From: Chloroflexota bacterium
GTDB lineage: Bacteria > Chloroflexota > Anaerolineae > Aggregatilineales > Phototrophicaceae
NCBI GenBank assembly: GCA_026707225.1
Contig: JAPOXG010000129.1
Location: forward strand, 1 to 44,991
DNA length: 44,991 nucleotides
Direction: 5' to 3'
Below are positions 1 to 7,891 of the stretch, piece by piece. The notes beneath the pieces were generated by a model. It worked only from the letters and a program-made list of their open reading frames with translations, was not told the DNA's origin and searched no databases. Every line of letters starts with the position of its first letter. The stretch's first letter is position 1. Made by a program: the position numbers and the translations under genes.

Positions 1-57
1 CTGATTCGGGCGGAGAATTGCCGCAAGTGCCTGACTTGCGGTTACAGCGAGTGTTGA
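1..57 (+). CDS. C-terminal end of a probable adenosylcobalamin-dependent (class II) ribonucleotide reductase, partial
   Basis: The first 18 codons form an open frame running in from the left edge and ending in TGA at 55-57. The residues include Cys-x2-Cys, then Cys-Gly-Tyr-Ser-Glu-Cys at the very end. This pattern matches the extreme C-terminus of class II (B12-dependent) ribonucleotide reductases, whose terminal cysteines re-reduce the active site during deoxyribonucleotide synthesis. Only the tail is present, so the call rests on this short Cys-rich signature; another zinc-ribbon-ended protein is possible. Confidence 0.55.
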   Translation: MIRAENCRKCLTCGYSEC

Positions 58-166
58 ACGCGGTCTCACCTTATAGTCCACATATATTCATAGCGTCGGC
101 TTCGACTGCGACAGATTTGACGCGAGTATTCTGTGTACGTTTAGCCTTTACGCCTAATTCCACCCG

Positions 167-820
167 ATGACGCCAACACCTGCGAAAAAATCAAAAACAC
201 GAAAGCGCTTGAAGCGACTGACGCTGTTTATCCTGCTAGCCAGCCTGCTCTACTTCGCAGGCTTCGCCACTGTGGTTTACTTCACCGGCTTGCGGGACAG
301 CGCCGCGCCGGCCGACATCATCATCGTGCTCGGCGCCGGCTTGAAAGAGGACGGGCGCCCCGGCCCCGCCTTGAACCGGCGAACCCAACATGCGGCCGCG
401 CTTTGGCATGAGGGCATCGCGCCGCTGGTTTTGTGCGCGGGCGGGCAATCCGAATATTATCCGCGCACGGAGGCGGCCGCCTGCCGCGAGATCCTGATCG
501 CCGCCGGGCTGCCGGCAGCTGCCATCTTGATGGAAGAGCGCAGCCGCAGCACAGAGGAAAACGCGATCTACAGCCAGCGCCTGCTGGATGATCTGGGTCT
601 GTCGCGCATTGTGCTGGTCAGCGACAGTTACCATGTGCTGCGCGCCGGCTGGCTCTTCACCGGGCGCGGCATGAAGACCCTGGCCAGTCCCGTGCCAGCC
701 AATCGCATTCACGGTGGACTGGTTTACCCCTACTCGCTCGCGCGCGAGTTTCTCGCTTTTAACTGGCAGCTCTTCAAAGAGCTCTTCAACATCCCCCTGA
801 CGCACATCAGCGGGATTTAG
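167..820 (+). CDS. DUF218 (SanA/YdcF-like) membrane-anchored protein
   Basis: A 217-residue protein. A basic N-terminus is followed by one membrane segment (about residues 17-39) and then a DUF218 domain. The domain shows VLGAG near 54-58, a central AGG turn, and the conserved Ser-rich ERSRSTEEN at 124-132. DUF218 proteins such as SanA and YdcF are linked to envelope integrity and vancomycin sensitivity in enterobacteria, but their biochemistry is poorly defined. Here the domain is probably displayed outside the membrane. The gene ends 45 bp before the arginase-like gene on the same strand, so the two may be co-transcribed. A second, soluble DUF218 protein lies at 26472-27122. Family call is secure; function is not. 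Confidence 0.85.
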   Translation: MTPTPAKKSKTRKRLKRLTLFILLASLLYFAGFATVVYFTGLRDSAAPADIIIVLGAGLKEDGRPGPALNRRTQHAAALWHEGIAPLVLCAGGQSEYYPRTEAAACREILIAAGLPAAAILMEERSRSTEENAIYSQRLLDDLGLSRIVLVSDSYHVLRAGWLFTGRGMKTLASPVPANRIHGGLVYPYSLAREFLAFNWQLFKELFNIPLTHISGI

Positions 821-865
821 TAAACCGCGGCGCCTTGATTCGGCAGCAACCGCCAGGAGAGACAA

Positions 866-1645
866 ATGAATGATTGCGTATGTATCGGCGTTCCCTACTA
901 TCTGGGCGAGGCTTTGCCCGAACGGCGAGAAGTTGAAGCGCTGCGCCTGAGCGGGATCGCCGATGAGCTACAGGCTGAGTGGATAGACATTGAGCCGGAT
1001 TTCGCTGCCGCGGTAGACCCAGTGGTGGCGGTGAATCGAGCGCTGGCGGCCGCGATTCAAGCGCAGGCGCCCAAGATACCGGTAGTATTCGCCAACGACT
1101 GCACCAGCTGCCTTGGCCTGGTCAAGGGCTTGGAGTCGCAGGCGCCGGCGATCCTTTGGTACGATTCGCATGGCGATTTCAATACGCCGGAGACGACGCC
1201 GAGCGGATTCCTCGGCGGGATGCCGCTGGCGGCGCTTGTCGGCAGGGGGAATCAGCATTTGATGCGCGGAGTCGATCTCGAGCCAGTCGCCGAAGCCGAC
1301 GTGATCGTGACCGATGTACGCAACCTCGACCCAGAAGAGGGCTTCATGTTGCGCGAGAGCGATGTCACTATCTATGAGCATCTGGATGATTTGCATTCCG
1401 CGGCGCTTCCTGACAAACCGCTTTATGTCCATTTCGATACCGATGTCGTCGATTGCGCCGAGATGCCGGCGATGAGCTATCCCGAGCCTGGCGGTCCGTC
1501 GCTGATGGAATGCATCGCATCACTGAAGCAGATCGTGGAAGGCGGCAAGTTGGCTGGCATTCTGTTCAGCCTTTGGAATGAGACGCTGGACGGCAGCGCC
1601 GAAGCCAAGTCGGCGACGCTTCAGTTGATTCGCGCGCTGAAATGA
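866..1645 (+). CDS. arginase/ureohydrolase-superfamily protein with altered first metal ligand
   Basis: A 259-residue protein with the arginase fold signatures. Residues 100-104 read DSHGD, the second metal motif (usually DAHxD). Residues 191-193 give DxD in the third motif, followed by PEPGG at 206-210. The first motif, normally GGDHS, reads ANDCT at 76-80, so the usual His ligand is Cys79. True arginases and agmatinases hydrolyse guanidino compounds to urea with two Mn ions. With this change the substrate cannot be assigned, and the protein may be one of the arginase-like enzymes that carry an Asn-Cys motif here. The ATG has a good ribosome site (AGGAGAG, 854-860). Confidence 0.8.
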   Translation: MNDCVCIGVPYYLGEALPERREVEALRLSGIADELQAEWIDIEPDFAAAVDPVVAVNRALAAAIQAQAPKIPVVFANDCTSCLGLVKGLESQAPAILWYDSHGDFNTPETTPSGFLGGMPLAALVGRGNQHLMRGVDLEPVAEADVIVTDVRNLDPEEGFMLRESDVTIYEHLDDLHSAALPDKPLYVHFDTDVVDCAEMPAMSYPEPGGPSLMECIASLKQIVEGGKLAGILFSLWNETLDGSAEAKSATLQLIRALK

Positions 1646-1769
1646 GCTATCCCTACATCAACATCATCCGCCGTGAAAGAAAGGCGACAAGCCGCTTGCG
1701 ATGGGGGCGAAATGAGCCTATGCTTTATTTGGCGTTTTGCTTCAGGCAGTATTTTACTTTCTAATCGCC

Positions 1770-2114
1770 ATGACTTTAGGGCAAATCAATTTGTACACAG
1801 ACAACGAGATTCTGTTTCCACATTATGCGATTCCGGCGTTGCGCAATACGCGCGGGCGCGCCTGGATGCGATTGATCGACGGCCTCGCTGGCAAAGCGGA
1901 AACGAGCGTCGAAGTGATCGCCTTGATGTCCCTGATGATAGAACTCAATGGCTGCCTCGCCTGTGAAACCGACAGCTATCGGGCGATGCGCGGTTGCACC
2001 GCCTGCGCCCAGCAGACGCTCCGCCGATTCAAAGGCAGCGATGAAGAACTCATCAGTCTGTATGACCGCTGCGTCGCCAGGATACGCGAACTAGACATCG
2101 CGCTTGCTGATTGA
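1770..2114 (+). CDS. conserved-looking four-cysteine small protein of unknown function
   Basis: About 114 residues from the ATG at 1770; an in-frame TTG at 1737 would add 11 hydrophobic residues. I do not recognise a named family. A helical N-terminal half is followed by NGCLAC, then RAMRGCTAC, giving two Cys-x2-Cys pairs 12 residues apart, then TLRRFKGSDEEL. Paired CxxC motifs next to Arg/Asp-rich helices suggest a structural zinc or redox site, which is inference. No clear ribosome site precedes either start. It lies between the arginase-like gene and the infC operon promoter, so it is probably not part of the ribosomal operon. Confidence 0.6.
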   Translation: MTLGQINLYTDNEILFPHYAIPALRNTRGRAWMRLIDGLAGKAETSVEVIALMSLMIELNGCLACETDSYRAMRGCTACAQQTLRRFKGSDEELISLYDRCVARIRELDIALAD

Positions 2115-2208
2115 ATTAGGGTCAGCGCGCTGGCCTGCGGTCAAAATGGTCTCCTTCTCGACACGGGTCGATTCTCAATCGATTCAACAGTCCAGGCGCG
2201 AGCGGCTG

Positions 2209-2237
2209 TTGACAAACTACAATTGCACATGTTAAAC
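2209..2237 (+). promoter_or_regulatory. sigma70-type promoter of the infC-rpmI-rplT operon
   Basis: TTGACA at 2209-2214, a 17-bp spacer, and TTAAAC at 2232-2237. The -35 is consensus. Transcription would start near 2244, giving a leader of about 60 nt before infC. It is the best promoter-like match in the 170-bp gap upstream of the operon. Confidence 0.75.
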
Positions 2238-2305
2238 TTTCCGCGCGTAGTAAATCCCTCTACGTCATTTCACATTGCCAATTCCATTTGAAGGGACGTG
2301 CGGCG

Positions 2306-2848
2306 ATAGCGAATTCACCCTACAGGATCAACGGAAACATACGCGGTGTGCGCGAAGTTCGGTTGATTGACGACAGCAATACCAATATCGGCGTAGTTAA
2401 TTTCCACTATGCCCAGGAGCGTGCCGATGATGTCGGTTTGGATTTGGTGGAAGTCGCGCCCAATGCCGAGCCACCCGTGTGCCGGATCATGGACTACGGA
2501 AAGTTCCAGTACGAGCAGCGGCGCAAGGAACGCAAGTCGAAGAAGAATCAGGTCAAGGTGACGGTTAAGGAGATACAGCTTCGCCCCAAGACCGATGAGT
2601 ATCACCTGCGCTTTGATATCAAGCGGGCGGAGAAGTGGCTGCTCGAAGGCAAGAAAGTCAAGTTTCGCGTACGCTTTCGCGGGCGCGAGATTACGCATCA
2701 GCATATCGGGCGGGAGCGTCTGAGCAAAATCGAGGATGAATTGAAAGACGTCGGCGTCGTCGAGCAGCGCCCCAACATGGAGGGGCGTGACATGCTCATG
2801 ATTCTGGCGCCAAATAAGGACATCAGACAAGCTTCGGAGAAGCAATAG
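2306..2848 (+). CDS. infC: translation initiation factor IF-3
   Basis: IF-3 binds the 30S subunit, prevents premature 50S joining and proofreads start codons. The protein has the N-domain start [15 protein letters not shown], the central KxxxYEQRRKE linker region, and the C-domain VKEIQLRP and [13 protein letters not shown] place the start at the ATA at 2306. A good Shine-Dalgarno AAGGGA lies at 2291-2296, nine bases upstream, and the resulting N-terminus (M-A-N-S-P-Y-R-I-N) fits the family. The alternative TTG at 2288 has no ribosome site and would include the Shine-Dalgarno as codons. Non-AUG infC starts are known and allow IF-3 to limit its own synthesis. The stop overlaps the rpmI start by one base. 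Confidence 0.95.
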   Translation: MANSPYRINGNIRGVREVRLIDDSNTNIGVVNFHYAQERADDVGLDLVEVAPNAEPPVCRIMDYGKFQYEQRRKERKSKKNQVKVTVKEIQLRPKTDEYHLRFDIKRAEKWLLEGKKVKFRVRFRGREITHQHIGRERLSKIEDELKDVGVVEQRPNMEGRDMLMILAPNKDIRQASEKQ

Positions 2849-3099
2849 TGCCACGCAAGAAGAAGACGACCAAGTACAAACTGAAGACGCATAAAGCGAC
2901 CGCCAAGCGCTTCCGCATGACCGCAACTGGCAAAATTGTAAGAACCAAAGGCGGCAAAAGCCACCTGCGCCGGCGTTCCGCCAAGCGGGTCAAACGTCAA
3001 TGGGACAAGACCATGGAAGTGGGTGAAAAGGCGACGCAGCGCCGGATTCGCCGGCTGGCGCCTTATTTAGGCAAATACAAGGCGAACCCGCCGGCTTAG
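2848..3099 (+). CDS. rpmI: 50S ribosomal protein L35
   Basis: An 83-residue, very basic protein beginning [15 protein letters not shown] and containing the L35 pattern [12 protein letters not shown] and [12 protein letters not shown]35 is a small structural protein of the 50S subunit. The GTG start shares one base with the infC stop (TAG/GTG), so translation is probably coupled. It is longer than the usual 64-66 residues because of a C-terminal tail rich in Arg and Lys (residues about 66-83). The order infC-rpmI-rplT is the classic bacterial arrangement. Confidence 0.96.
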   Translation: MPRKKKTTKYKLKTHKATAKRFRMTATGKIVRTKGGKSHLRRRSAKRVKRQWDKTMEVGEKATQRRIRRLAPYLGKYKANPPA

Positions 3100-3125
3100 G
3101 CGCAATACATCTTTCGCAAGGCTTA

Positions 3126-3149
3126 AGCCCGGCGCTGAATTGCCGGGTC
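3126..3149 (+). terminator. hairpin in the rpmI-rplT spacer, possible attenuator
   Basis: CCCGGC (3128-3133) pairs with GCCGGG (3142-3147) around an 8-nt loop, followed by TCTTTC. The U-run is weak, so it may be a partial terminator, an attenuator or an RNA-processing site. Position inside the ribosomal operon is compatible with regulation of rplT, but nothing else supports that. Confidence 0.4.
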
Positions 3150-3170
3150 TTTCATGTACGGAGAAGACGC

Positions 3171-3524
3171 ATGGCAAGAACAAGAACCGGCATCGTCAGA
3201 CGCCGGCGGCATAAGAAAGTCCTGAAGTTCACCAAGGGGCAATGGGGAACGCGCAGCAAGAATTTCAAGCGCGCCAATGAGGCGATGATGCGCAGCCTGT
3301 GGTATGCCTACCGTGATCGCCGTCAACGCCGACGTCAACTGCGCCGGCTCTGGATCCAGCGCATTAACGCCGCCGCGCGCCTCAATGGCATGAAGTACAG
3401 CCAGCTGATCCATGGCTTGAAGCGCGCCGGCGTCGAACTGGATCGCAAAAGCCTGGCGGGCATCGCCATTCAGGATGCGGAGACCTTCGGCAAGATTGTC
3501 GACATCGCCAAGCAAAGCCTCTAA
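3171..3524 (+). CDS. rplT: 50S ribosomal protein L20
   Basis: A 117-residue basic protein, the normal length for L20, which is needed early in 50S assembly and binds 23S rRNA directly. It shows the signatures VRRRRHKKVLK, AKGQWGTRSKNFKRANE-like sequence at 24-43, RDRRQRRRQLRRLWIQRINAA and YSQLIHGLKRAGVELDRK. The start ATG follows GGAGAAG. It lies 71 bp after rpmI, separated by a hairpin, and is followed by a good terminator. In many bacteria L20 represses its own operon by binding the leader mRNA; no such site was identified here. Confidence 0.97.
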   Translation: MARTRTGIVRRRRHKKVLKFTKGQWGTRSKNFKRANEAMMRSLWYAYRDRRQRRRQLRRLWIQRINAAARLNGMKYSQLIHGLKRAGVELDRKSLAGIAIQDAETFGKIVDIAKQSL

Positions 3525-3550
3525 TCCGCAGCGGCATCATCTCTATCGAC

Positions 3551-3580
3551 AAGGGTCCGGCGACTGACCCTTTTTCGTTT
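3551..3580 (+). terminator. rho-independent terminator after rplT
   Basis: AAGGGTC (3551-3557) is perfectly complementary to GACCCTT (3566-3572) across an 8-nt loop and runs into TTTTTCGTTTTC. It ends the infC-rpmI-rplT unit 27 bp past the rplT stop. Confidence 0.8.
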
Positions 3581-3592
3581 TCTTGGGCTGGC

Positions 3593-4375
3593 ATGGATAT
3601 CATCAGCAGCAAGCAAAACAAAAGCGTCCGCTACATCAAGTCGCTACAGACCAAGCCGCGGTTTCGACGCCGCGAGCGAAAACTGATCCTCGAAGGCGAT
3701 CGACTCATCGCCGACGCCCTGGCAAGCCGAGGCAAGCCGGACATCATCTTATACCTGCCTGGACGAGCCGACTATGAAATCATCGCTCAGTTGCAGGGGC
3801 GCGGCTGCGCGCTGCAGCCAGTGAGCGAAGCGGTGCTTCAATACGTCAGCGATACTCAGCAGGCGCCGGGCATCCTGGCTGCCTTCCAATTGCCTCGTCC
3901 ACCGCTGCCACAGCGGGCCGAGCGCGTCATGATCCTGGACGCGGTGGGAGAGCCGGGAAACCTGGGCGCGATCTTGCGAACGGCGGGCGCGGCTGGCGTC
4001 GATCTGGCGATTCTGGCGCCAGGCTGCGTCGACCCCTACAATTCGAAAGCGCTTCGAGCGGGCATGGGCGCGCATTTTCGGCTGCCAATTGTCGAGGCAA
4101 GCTGGCCTGAAATCGGCGCTTATTGCCGGGATTTGAGCGTTTACGTGGCGATGCCAGACGCGTCAACTCGACATACCGAGGTGAACTGGCTCGAGAGCTG
4201 GGGGCTCATTTTCGGCAGCGAAGCGCGGGGCATCAGCAAAAGCGCATTGGATTTGGCGCGCCGACAGATCTCGATTCCCATGATGGGCGCGGCGGAGTCG
4301 CTCAATGTCGCCGCCGCCGCCGCCGTCATTTTGTTCGAAGCGCAGCGACAGCGGCTGGCATCGGCGAAGCGTTAA
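3593..4375 (+). CDS. SpoU/TrmH-family RNA 2'-O-ribose methyltransferase
   Basis: A 260-residue SPOUT methyltransferase. An N-terminal RNA-binding region (residues 1-100; KLILEGDRLIADAL resembles the RlmB substrate-binding domain) precedes the knotted catalytic domain. Motif 1 is EPGNLGAILRT (120-130), motif 2 GSEARGIS (208-215), motif 3 AESLNVAAA (234-242), which bind S-adenosylmethionine in the trefoil knot. Family members methylate 23S rRNA or tRNA ribose; the exact target cannot be read from sequence. It starts just 13 bp after the terminator of the ribosomal operon. Placement next to rplT is common and fits a role in ribosome biogenesis. Confidence 0.9.
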   Translation: MDIISSKQNKSVRYIKSLQTKPRFRRRERKLILEGDRLIADALASRGKPDIILYLPGRADYEIIAQLQGRGCALQPVSEAVLQYVSDTQQAPGILAAFQLPRPPLPQRAERVMILDAVGEPGNLGAILRTAGAAGVDLAILAPGCVDPYNSKALRAGMGAHFRLPIVEASWPEIGAYCRDLSVYVAMPDASTRHTEVNWLESWGLIFGSEARGISKSALDLARRQISIPMMGAAESLNVAAAAAVILFEAQRQRLASAKR

Positions 4376-4467
4376 GATTCCCGCCAAACAGCCCCTCTTC
4401 ATTTTGCAGGGCGCTGCGGTAGACTAGCGCGACTGGGAGATTGACCGCGGGCAGGAGAACATAATTC

Positions 4468-5865
4468 ATGGCAAAGGAATTCGATGTCGTTGTACTTGGG
4501 GCCGGTCCCGGCGGATATGTCGGCGCCATTCGGGCCAGCCAGCTCGGGCTGTCAACCGCGATCGTCGAGAAGAAGTATTGGGGCGGCGTCTGCCTGAATG
4601 TCGGCTGCATCCCATCCAAAGCGCTGCTGCGCAATGCGGAGCTGGCTTATATCTTGAACCATGAAGCGAAAACTTTCGGCATCAACGGCAATGTCACGCT
4701 CGATTATGGGGCGGCTTATAAACGCAGCCGCCGCGTCGCCAATGGCTTGACCAAGGGCGTGCAATTCCTGATGCGAAAAAACAAGATCGAGTCCTTTGAG
4801 GGCTGGGCGACCATTGAGGATGCAAACCGCCTGCGCGTTGAACTCAACAGCGGCGAGCAAGAGGACTTGCGTTTCAAGAACCTGATCATCGCGACCGGCG
4901 CGTCGACCAAGCTGCTTCCCGGAACAGCGCTGAGTGAACGGGTGGTCACATACGAAGAGCAAATCATGGAAGACAATTTGCCGGCCAGCGTCATCATCAC
5001 CGGCGCCGGCGCGGTCGGTGTGGAATTCGCCTACATCATGCGCAATTATGGCGTGGACGTAACGATGGTCGAATTCCTCGACCGCATCCTCCCGCTCGAG
5101 GATCCGGAAGTCAGCGCTGAACTGGCCAAAGCCTTCAAAGAACTCGGCATCAAGATGATGACGGGCGCGCGCGTCGACTCCATTGAAGAAAGCGGCGACG
5201 GCGTTTCGGTCGTGGTGACGCCTGCCAATGGCGCGCCGGAGACGCTGCGAGCGGAGCGTGTCTTGCAGGCGATCGGCTTCCGGCCGAGAGTCGAGGGCTA
5301 CGGGCTGGAGAATCTGGGCCTGGCGCTCAATGAAGCCGGGGGCATCGAGATCAACGCCAAGATGCAGACCAACATTTCCAACATTTACGCCATCGGCGAT
5401 GTGACCGCCAAGCTGATGCTGGCGCATGTCGCCGAGACCATGGGTGTGGTCGCCGCCGAGAATATCGCCGGCGCGCCCACTGTGACGCTTGACTTTGATA
5501 TGATGCCGCGCGCGACTTACTGCCAGCCGCAGGTCGCCAGCTTCGGCTATACCGAGGAAGGGGCCAAAGCGCGTGGCTTCGATATCAATGTAGCCAAGTT
5601 CCCCTTTCAGGCTAATGGAAAAGCCAGAGGCATGGGCGAAGCGGCGGGCTTCGTCAAGCTGATTAGCGACGCGAAATACGGCGAGATTCTGGGCGCCCAC
5701 ATGATCGGCCCCGATGTCACCGAGCTGCTGCCGGAACTCACTCTGGCGCGCGCAGCCGAGTTAACGCCGGCCGAAATCGCCCGCAACGTTCACGCCCACC
5801 CCACCTTGAGCGAGGCGCTGAAGGAAGCGGCGCATGGCTTGGAGGGGCGCTTCCTCAATATCTAG
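4468..5865 (+). CDS. lpdA: dihydrolipoyl dehydrogenase (E3)
   Basis: A 465-residue flavoprotein that reoxidises dihydrolipoamide of 2-oxoacid dehydrogenase or glycine cleavage complexes, reducing NAD+. FAD-binding GAGPGG lies at 11-16, the redox disulfide motif CLNVGCIP at 42-49 (Cys42, Cys47), the NAD-binding GAGAVG in the middle, and the active-site HAHPTLSE near 442-449 (His444, Glu449) from the partner subunit. All catalytic residues are present. A strong ribosome site (AGGAG, 4453-4457) precedes the ATG. No E1/E2 genes are adjacent, so its partner complexes are encoded elsewhere. It converges on the glycosyltransferase gene with a 53-bp gap. Confidence 0.95.
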   Translation: MAKEFDVVVLGAGPGGYVGAIRASQLGLSTAIVEKKYWGGVCLNVGCIPSKALLRNAELAYILNHEAKTFGINGNVTLDYGAAYKRSRRVANGLTKGVQFLMRKNKIESFEGWATIEDANRLRVELNSGEQEDLRFKNLIIATGASTKLLPGTALSERVVTYEEQIMEDNLPASVIITGAGAVGVEFAYIMRNYGVDVTMVEFLDRILPLEDPEVSAELAKAFKELGIKMMTGARVDSIEESGDGVSVVVTPANGAPETLRAERVLQAIGFRPRVEGYGLENLGLALNEAGGIEINAKMQTNISNIYAIGDVTAKLMLAHVAETMGVVAAENIAGAPTVTLDFDMMPRATYCQPQVASFGYTEEGAKARGFDINVAKFPFQANGKARGMGEAAGFVKLISDAKYGEILGAHMIGPDVTELLPELTLARAAELTPAEIARNVHAHPTLSEALKEAAHGLEGRFLNI

Positions 5866-5918
5866 GCGCTTGCCCGCCTCTCAAGCGGAGCAGCGGAAAT
5901 CAAGTCTGACTGGCATCA

Positions 5919-7883
5919 TTAAGCTTCAATCTCGAATTGCATAATGGGATGAATCTTGGCGCTTAAGCCGTTGATGAGGTCGGCGCCGCTGACTTTCGCC
6001 TTGCTGTAGCGGTCGTAAAGGATGACCACGACATGGTATCCCCCGGGGCTTAAGCCGTCGGTGGTCATCTCCTCCACGTGCCATTTGAGAATGTCGTCAT
6101 AAAGATGTCTGTCCGCTTGGCGGACGTTCGCGCCGTCGCTCGTGAGAAGCTGGATAGACACATTGTATTGATCCAGCTGCGCCTCGTCGGCGACTTCCCA
6201 GCCGGTCACAACGCGTATGGACTCGCCGTCCACATTGTAATCGCCGAATCTGTCGACAATTTTGATCCCGTTGTCATAGTGAATCGGCTGGTATTCACGA
6301 TCGCAAGACAGCGAATGATATACGTAGCGCTGAGCAAATATCGTATCCCGCTTCACCATCACTTCGCATTGGGCATAATCAGCCTGAACCGCCGCAAGCA
6401 CGTCGTCAAAGATTATTGGCTTGTCAAGGGGATCGTAAACGAATATCAGATAGGGATTGTTGTCCAATCGATCCACGATGTCTTGCCTCAGCGCTTCGCC
6501 GCGCAGGCGCGCGTTGACAAAGCCGCCGTCGATGCCCAGCCCAACTTGGGTGTAATAATCGGCCGTGGTCCATCCGTGCTTGAGCCCCCAGTTGATCATC
6601 GGCGAAGGCGCAAAGCCAAACACAAAGTCCTGCGCGCGGGTGGCGCCGCGAAGCGCATCGGAGAATTGCTGCAGCGGCGGATGCTCCATGAGCAAAGTAT
6701 GGTGGCCGCCGTATGTCCAGCGCTCGGCCAGTTGATAAATGTGATACCCGCCCGTTGCCCAGGCCAGCAGGAACAAAGCGGCAATGACGCGCCAAGGTCT
6801 TATCGAAAGCAGCAAATGCGCCACGACGATGACAAAGAAGGGCATGGCGAGCAGAAAATAGCGCATCCGGTTGATGCCAATGACGCGAAATACGCCATTC
6901 AGCAGGAACAACGTGAGCATCATGCCCAGGAAGATCGAAAGGAGCCGAAGAAATTCCCGCTGTCGACGGGACCGCAAGACATGCGCAAGAAGAAGCGCAA
7001 TTGGCAGCCAAAGGACTATCACATCGTTGACCAGAACGTGAGCCACGCTCAATGCCAATTCGGGCGTCGTCAAGGCATTGGACAAGGTATTGACACTGGT
7101 GGTAACGCCGAAGAATCCGCGAGAAAACACGGTGACATAAGGCAGAAAGGTCAGCAGCGCCAGCAGCCAGCCGGCGGCAATCGCGAGCCACCGGCGCGAT
7201 TTCGGCGGAAAGACGAGATGCTGCATTATGAGCCCGGCAAGGAAATACAACGAGAAAACATGCGTATAAATGACCGCGATCGCCGTCGCTGCAAAAAGAA
7301 GCCAAGACCGCCATCCCACGCGACGACCAGCGCTGAGACGCCAATACACCCAGCAATGGAGCAGGGCCAGCAGCAACAGCAAGGTGTACATGCGAACTTC
7401 GTGGAAGTACAAGATGACGAATCCGTTGGCGCTCAGAAGGATGGCAGCCAGCAGAGCCGCCCGCTTGCCCAAAACCTCAACGGTGAACCTGAATAGAGCC
7501 GCTATGAGCAGCGCGCCGAATAGCAGGGAAAGGGCGCGCATGGGCAGCTGCGTCCAACCGACGAGCCGCGCCCATTGCGAGCCCAAAACAAAATACAGCG
7601 GAACATGATCGGGGCTGTAATTTCTTAAGGAATTGACGACATCCGGCGGGCTGTATGGTGGATTGAAGGCGCCCATATTTCCCAGCGAGAACATCTCGTC
7701 CAGCCAGACGAGATCCGCGTTCAAGCCCTTCGCGCCGAAGGCAAAAGCGACAAGCAGAACCAGCGTCATTGCGGCTAAGTAATGCGGAGGCGCAGTTTGC
7801 CGCGCCCGAGAATCGTCCGCCACAACGCCTTTGAGAGACGTCTTGATTTTATAATTCTGCGAAAGTGATTTGAATTGATGCAT
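5919..7883 (-). CDS. GT39-like polytopic glycosyltransferase with C-terminal beta-rich domain (paralogue 2)
   Basis: About 654 residues. I start it at the ATG at 7883 because upstream in-frame codons lie inside the preceding gene. It resembles PMT/ArnT-type (GT39, GT-C fold) enzymes that transfer sugar from a polyprenyl-phosphate donor. There is a first membrane helix, then LVWLDEMFSL with the acidic WLDE loop expected at the catalytic site, about ten further hydrophobic helices, and an extracytoplasmic C-terminal domain of about 200 residues. That domain is strongly shared with the neighbouring paralogue (YQPIHYDNGIKI, RVVTGWEVA, LDQYNVSIQ). The substrate is unknown. The start lies 8 bp after the upstream stop, so the pair is an operon. 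Confidence 0.8.
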   Translation of the reverse strand: MHQFKSLSQNYKIKTSLKGVVADDSRARQTAPPHYLAAMTLVLLVAFAFGAKGLNADLVWLDEMFSLGNMGAFNPPYSPPDVVNSLRNYSPDHVPLYFVLGSQWARLVGWTQLPMRALSLLFGALLIAALFRFTVEVLGKRAALLAAILLSANGFVILYFHEVRMYTLLLLLALLHCWVYWRLSAGRRVGWRSWLLFAATAIAVIYTHVFSLYFLAGLIMQHLVFPPKSRRWLAIAAGWLLALLTFLPYVTVFSRGFFGVTTSVNTLSNALTTPELALSVAHVLVNDVIVLWLPIALLLAHVLRSRRQREFLRLLSIFLGMMLTLFLLNGVFRVIGINRMRYFLLAMPFFVIVVAHLLLSIRPWRVIAALFLLAWATGGYHIYQLAERWTYGGHHTLLMEHPPLQQFSDALRGATRAQDFVFGFAPSPMINWGLKHGWTTADYYTQVGLGIDGGFVNARLRGEALRQDIVDRLDNNPYLIFVYDPLDKPIIFDDVLAAVQADYAQCEVMVKRDTIFAQRYVYHSLSCDREYQPIHYDNGIKIVDRFGDYNVDGESIRVVTGWEVADEAQLDQYNVSIQLLTSDGANVRQADRHLYDDILKWHVEEMTTDGLSPGGYHVVVILYDRYSKAKVSGADLINGLSAKIHPIMQFEIEA

Positions 7884-7891
7884 GGCGCTCG

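Noticed and set aside
4552..5700. 382-codon open frame on the minus strand
   Set aside because: It lies wholly opposite lpdA, whose motifs are complete.
6078..7496. 472-codon open frame on the plus strand
   Set aside because: It is the antisense of the GT39 gene, rich in Arg, Gln and His as expected for a high-GC shadow frame, and has no domain.
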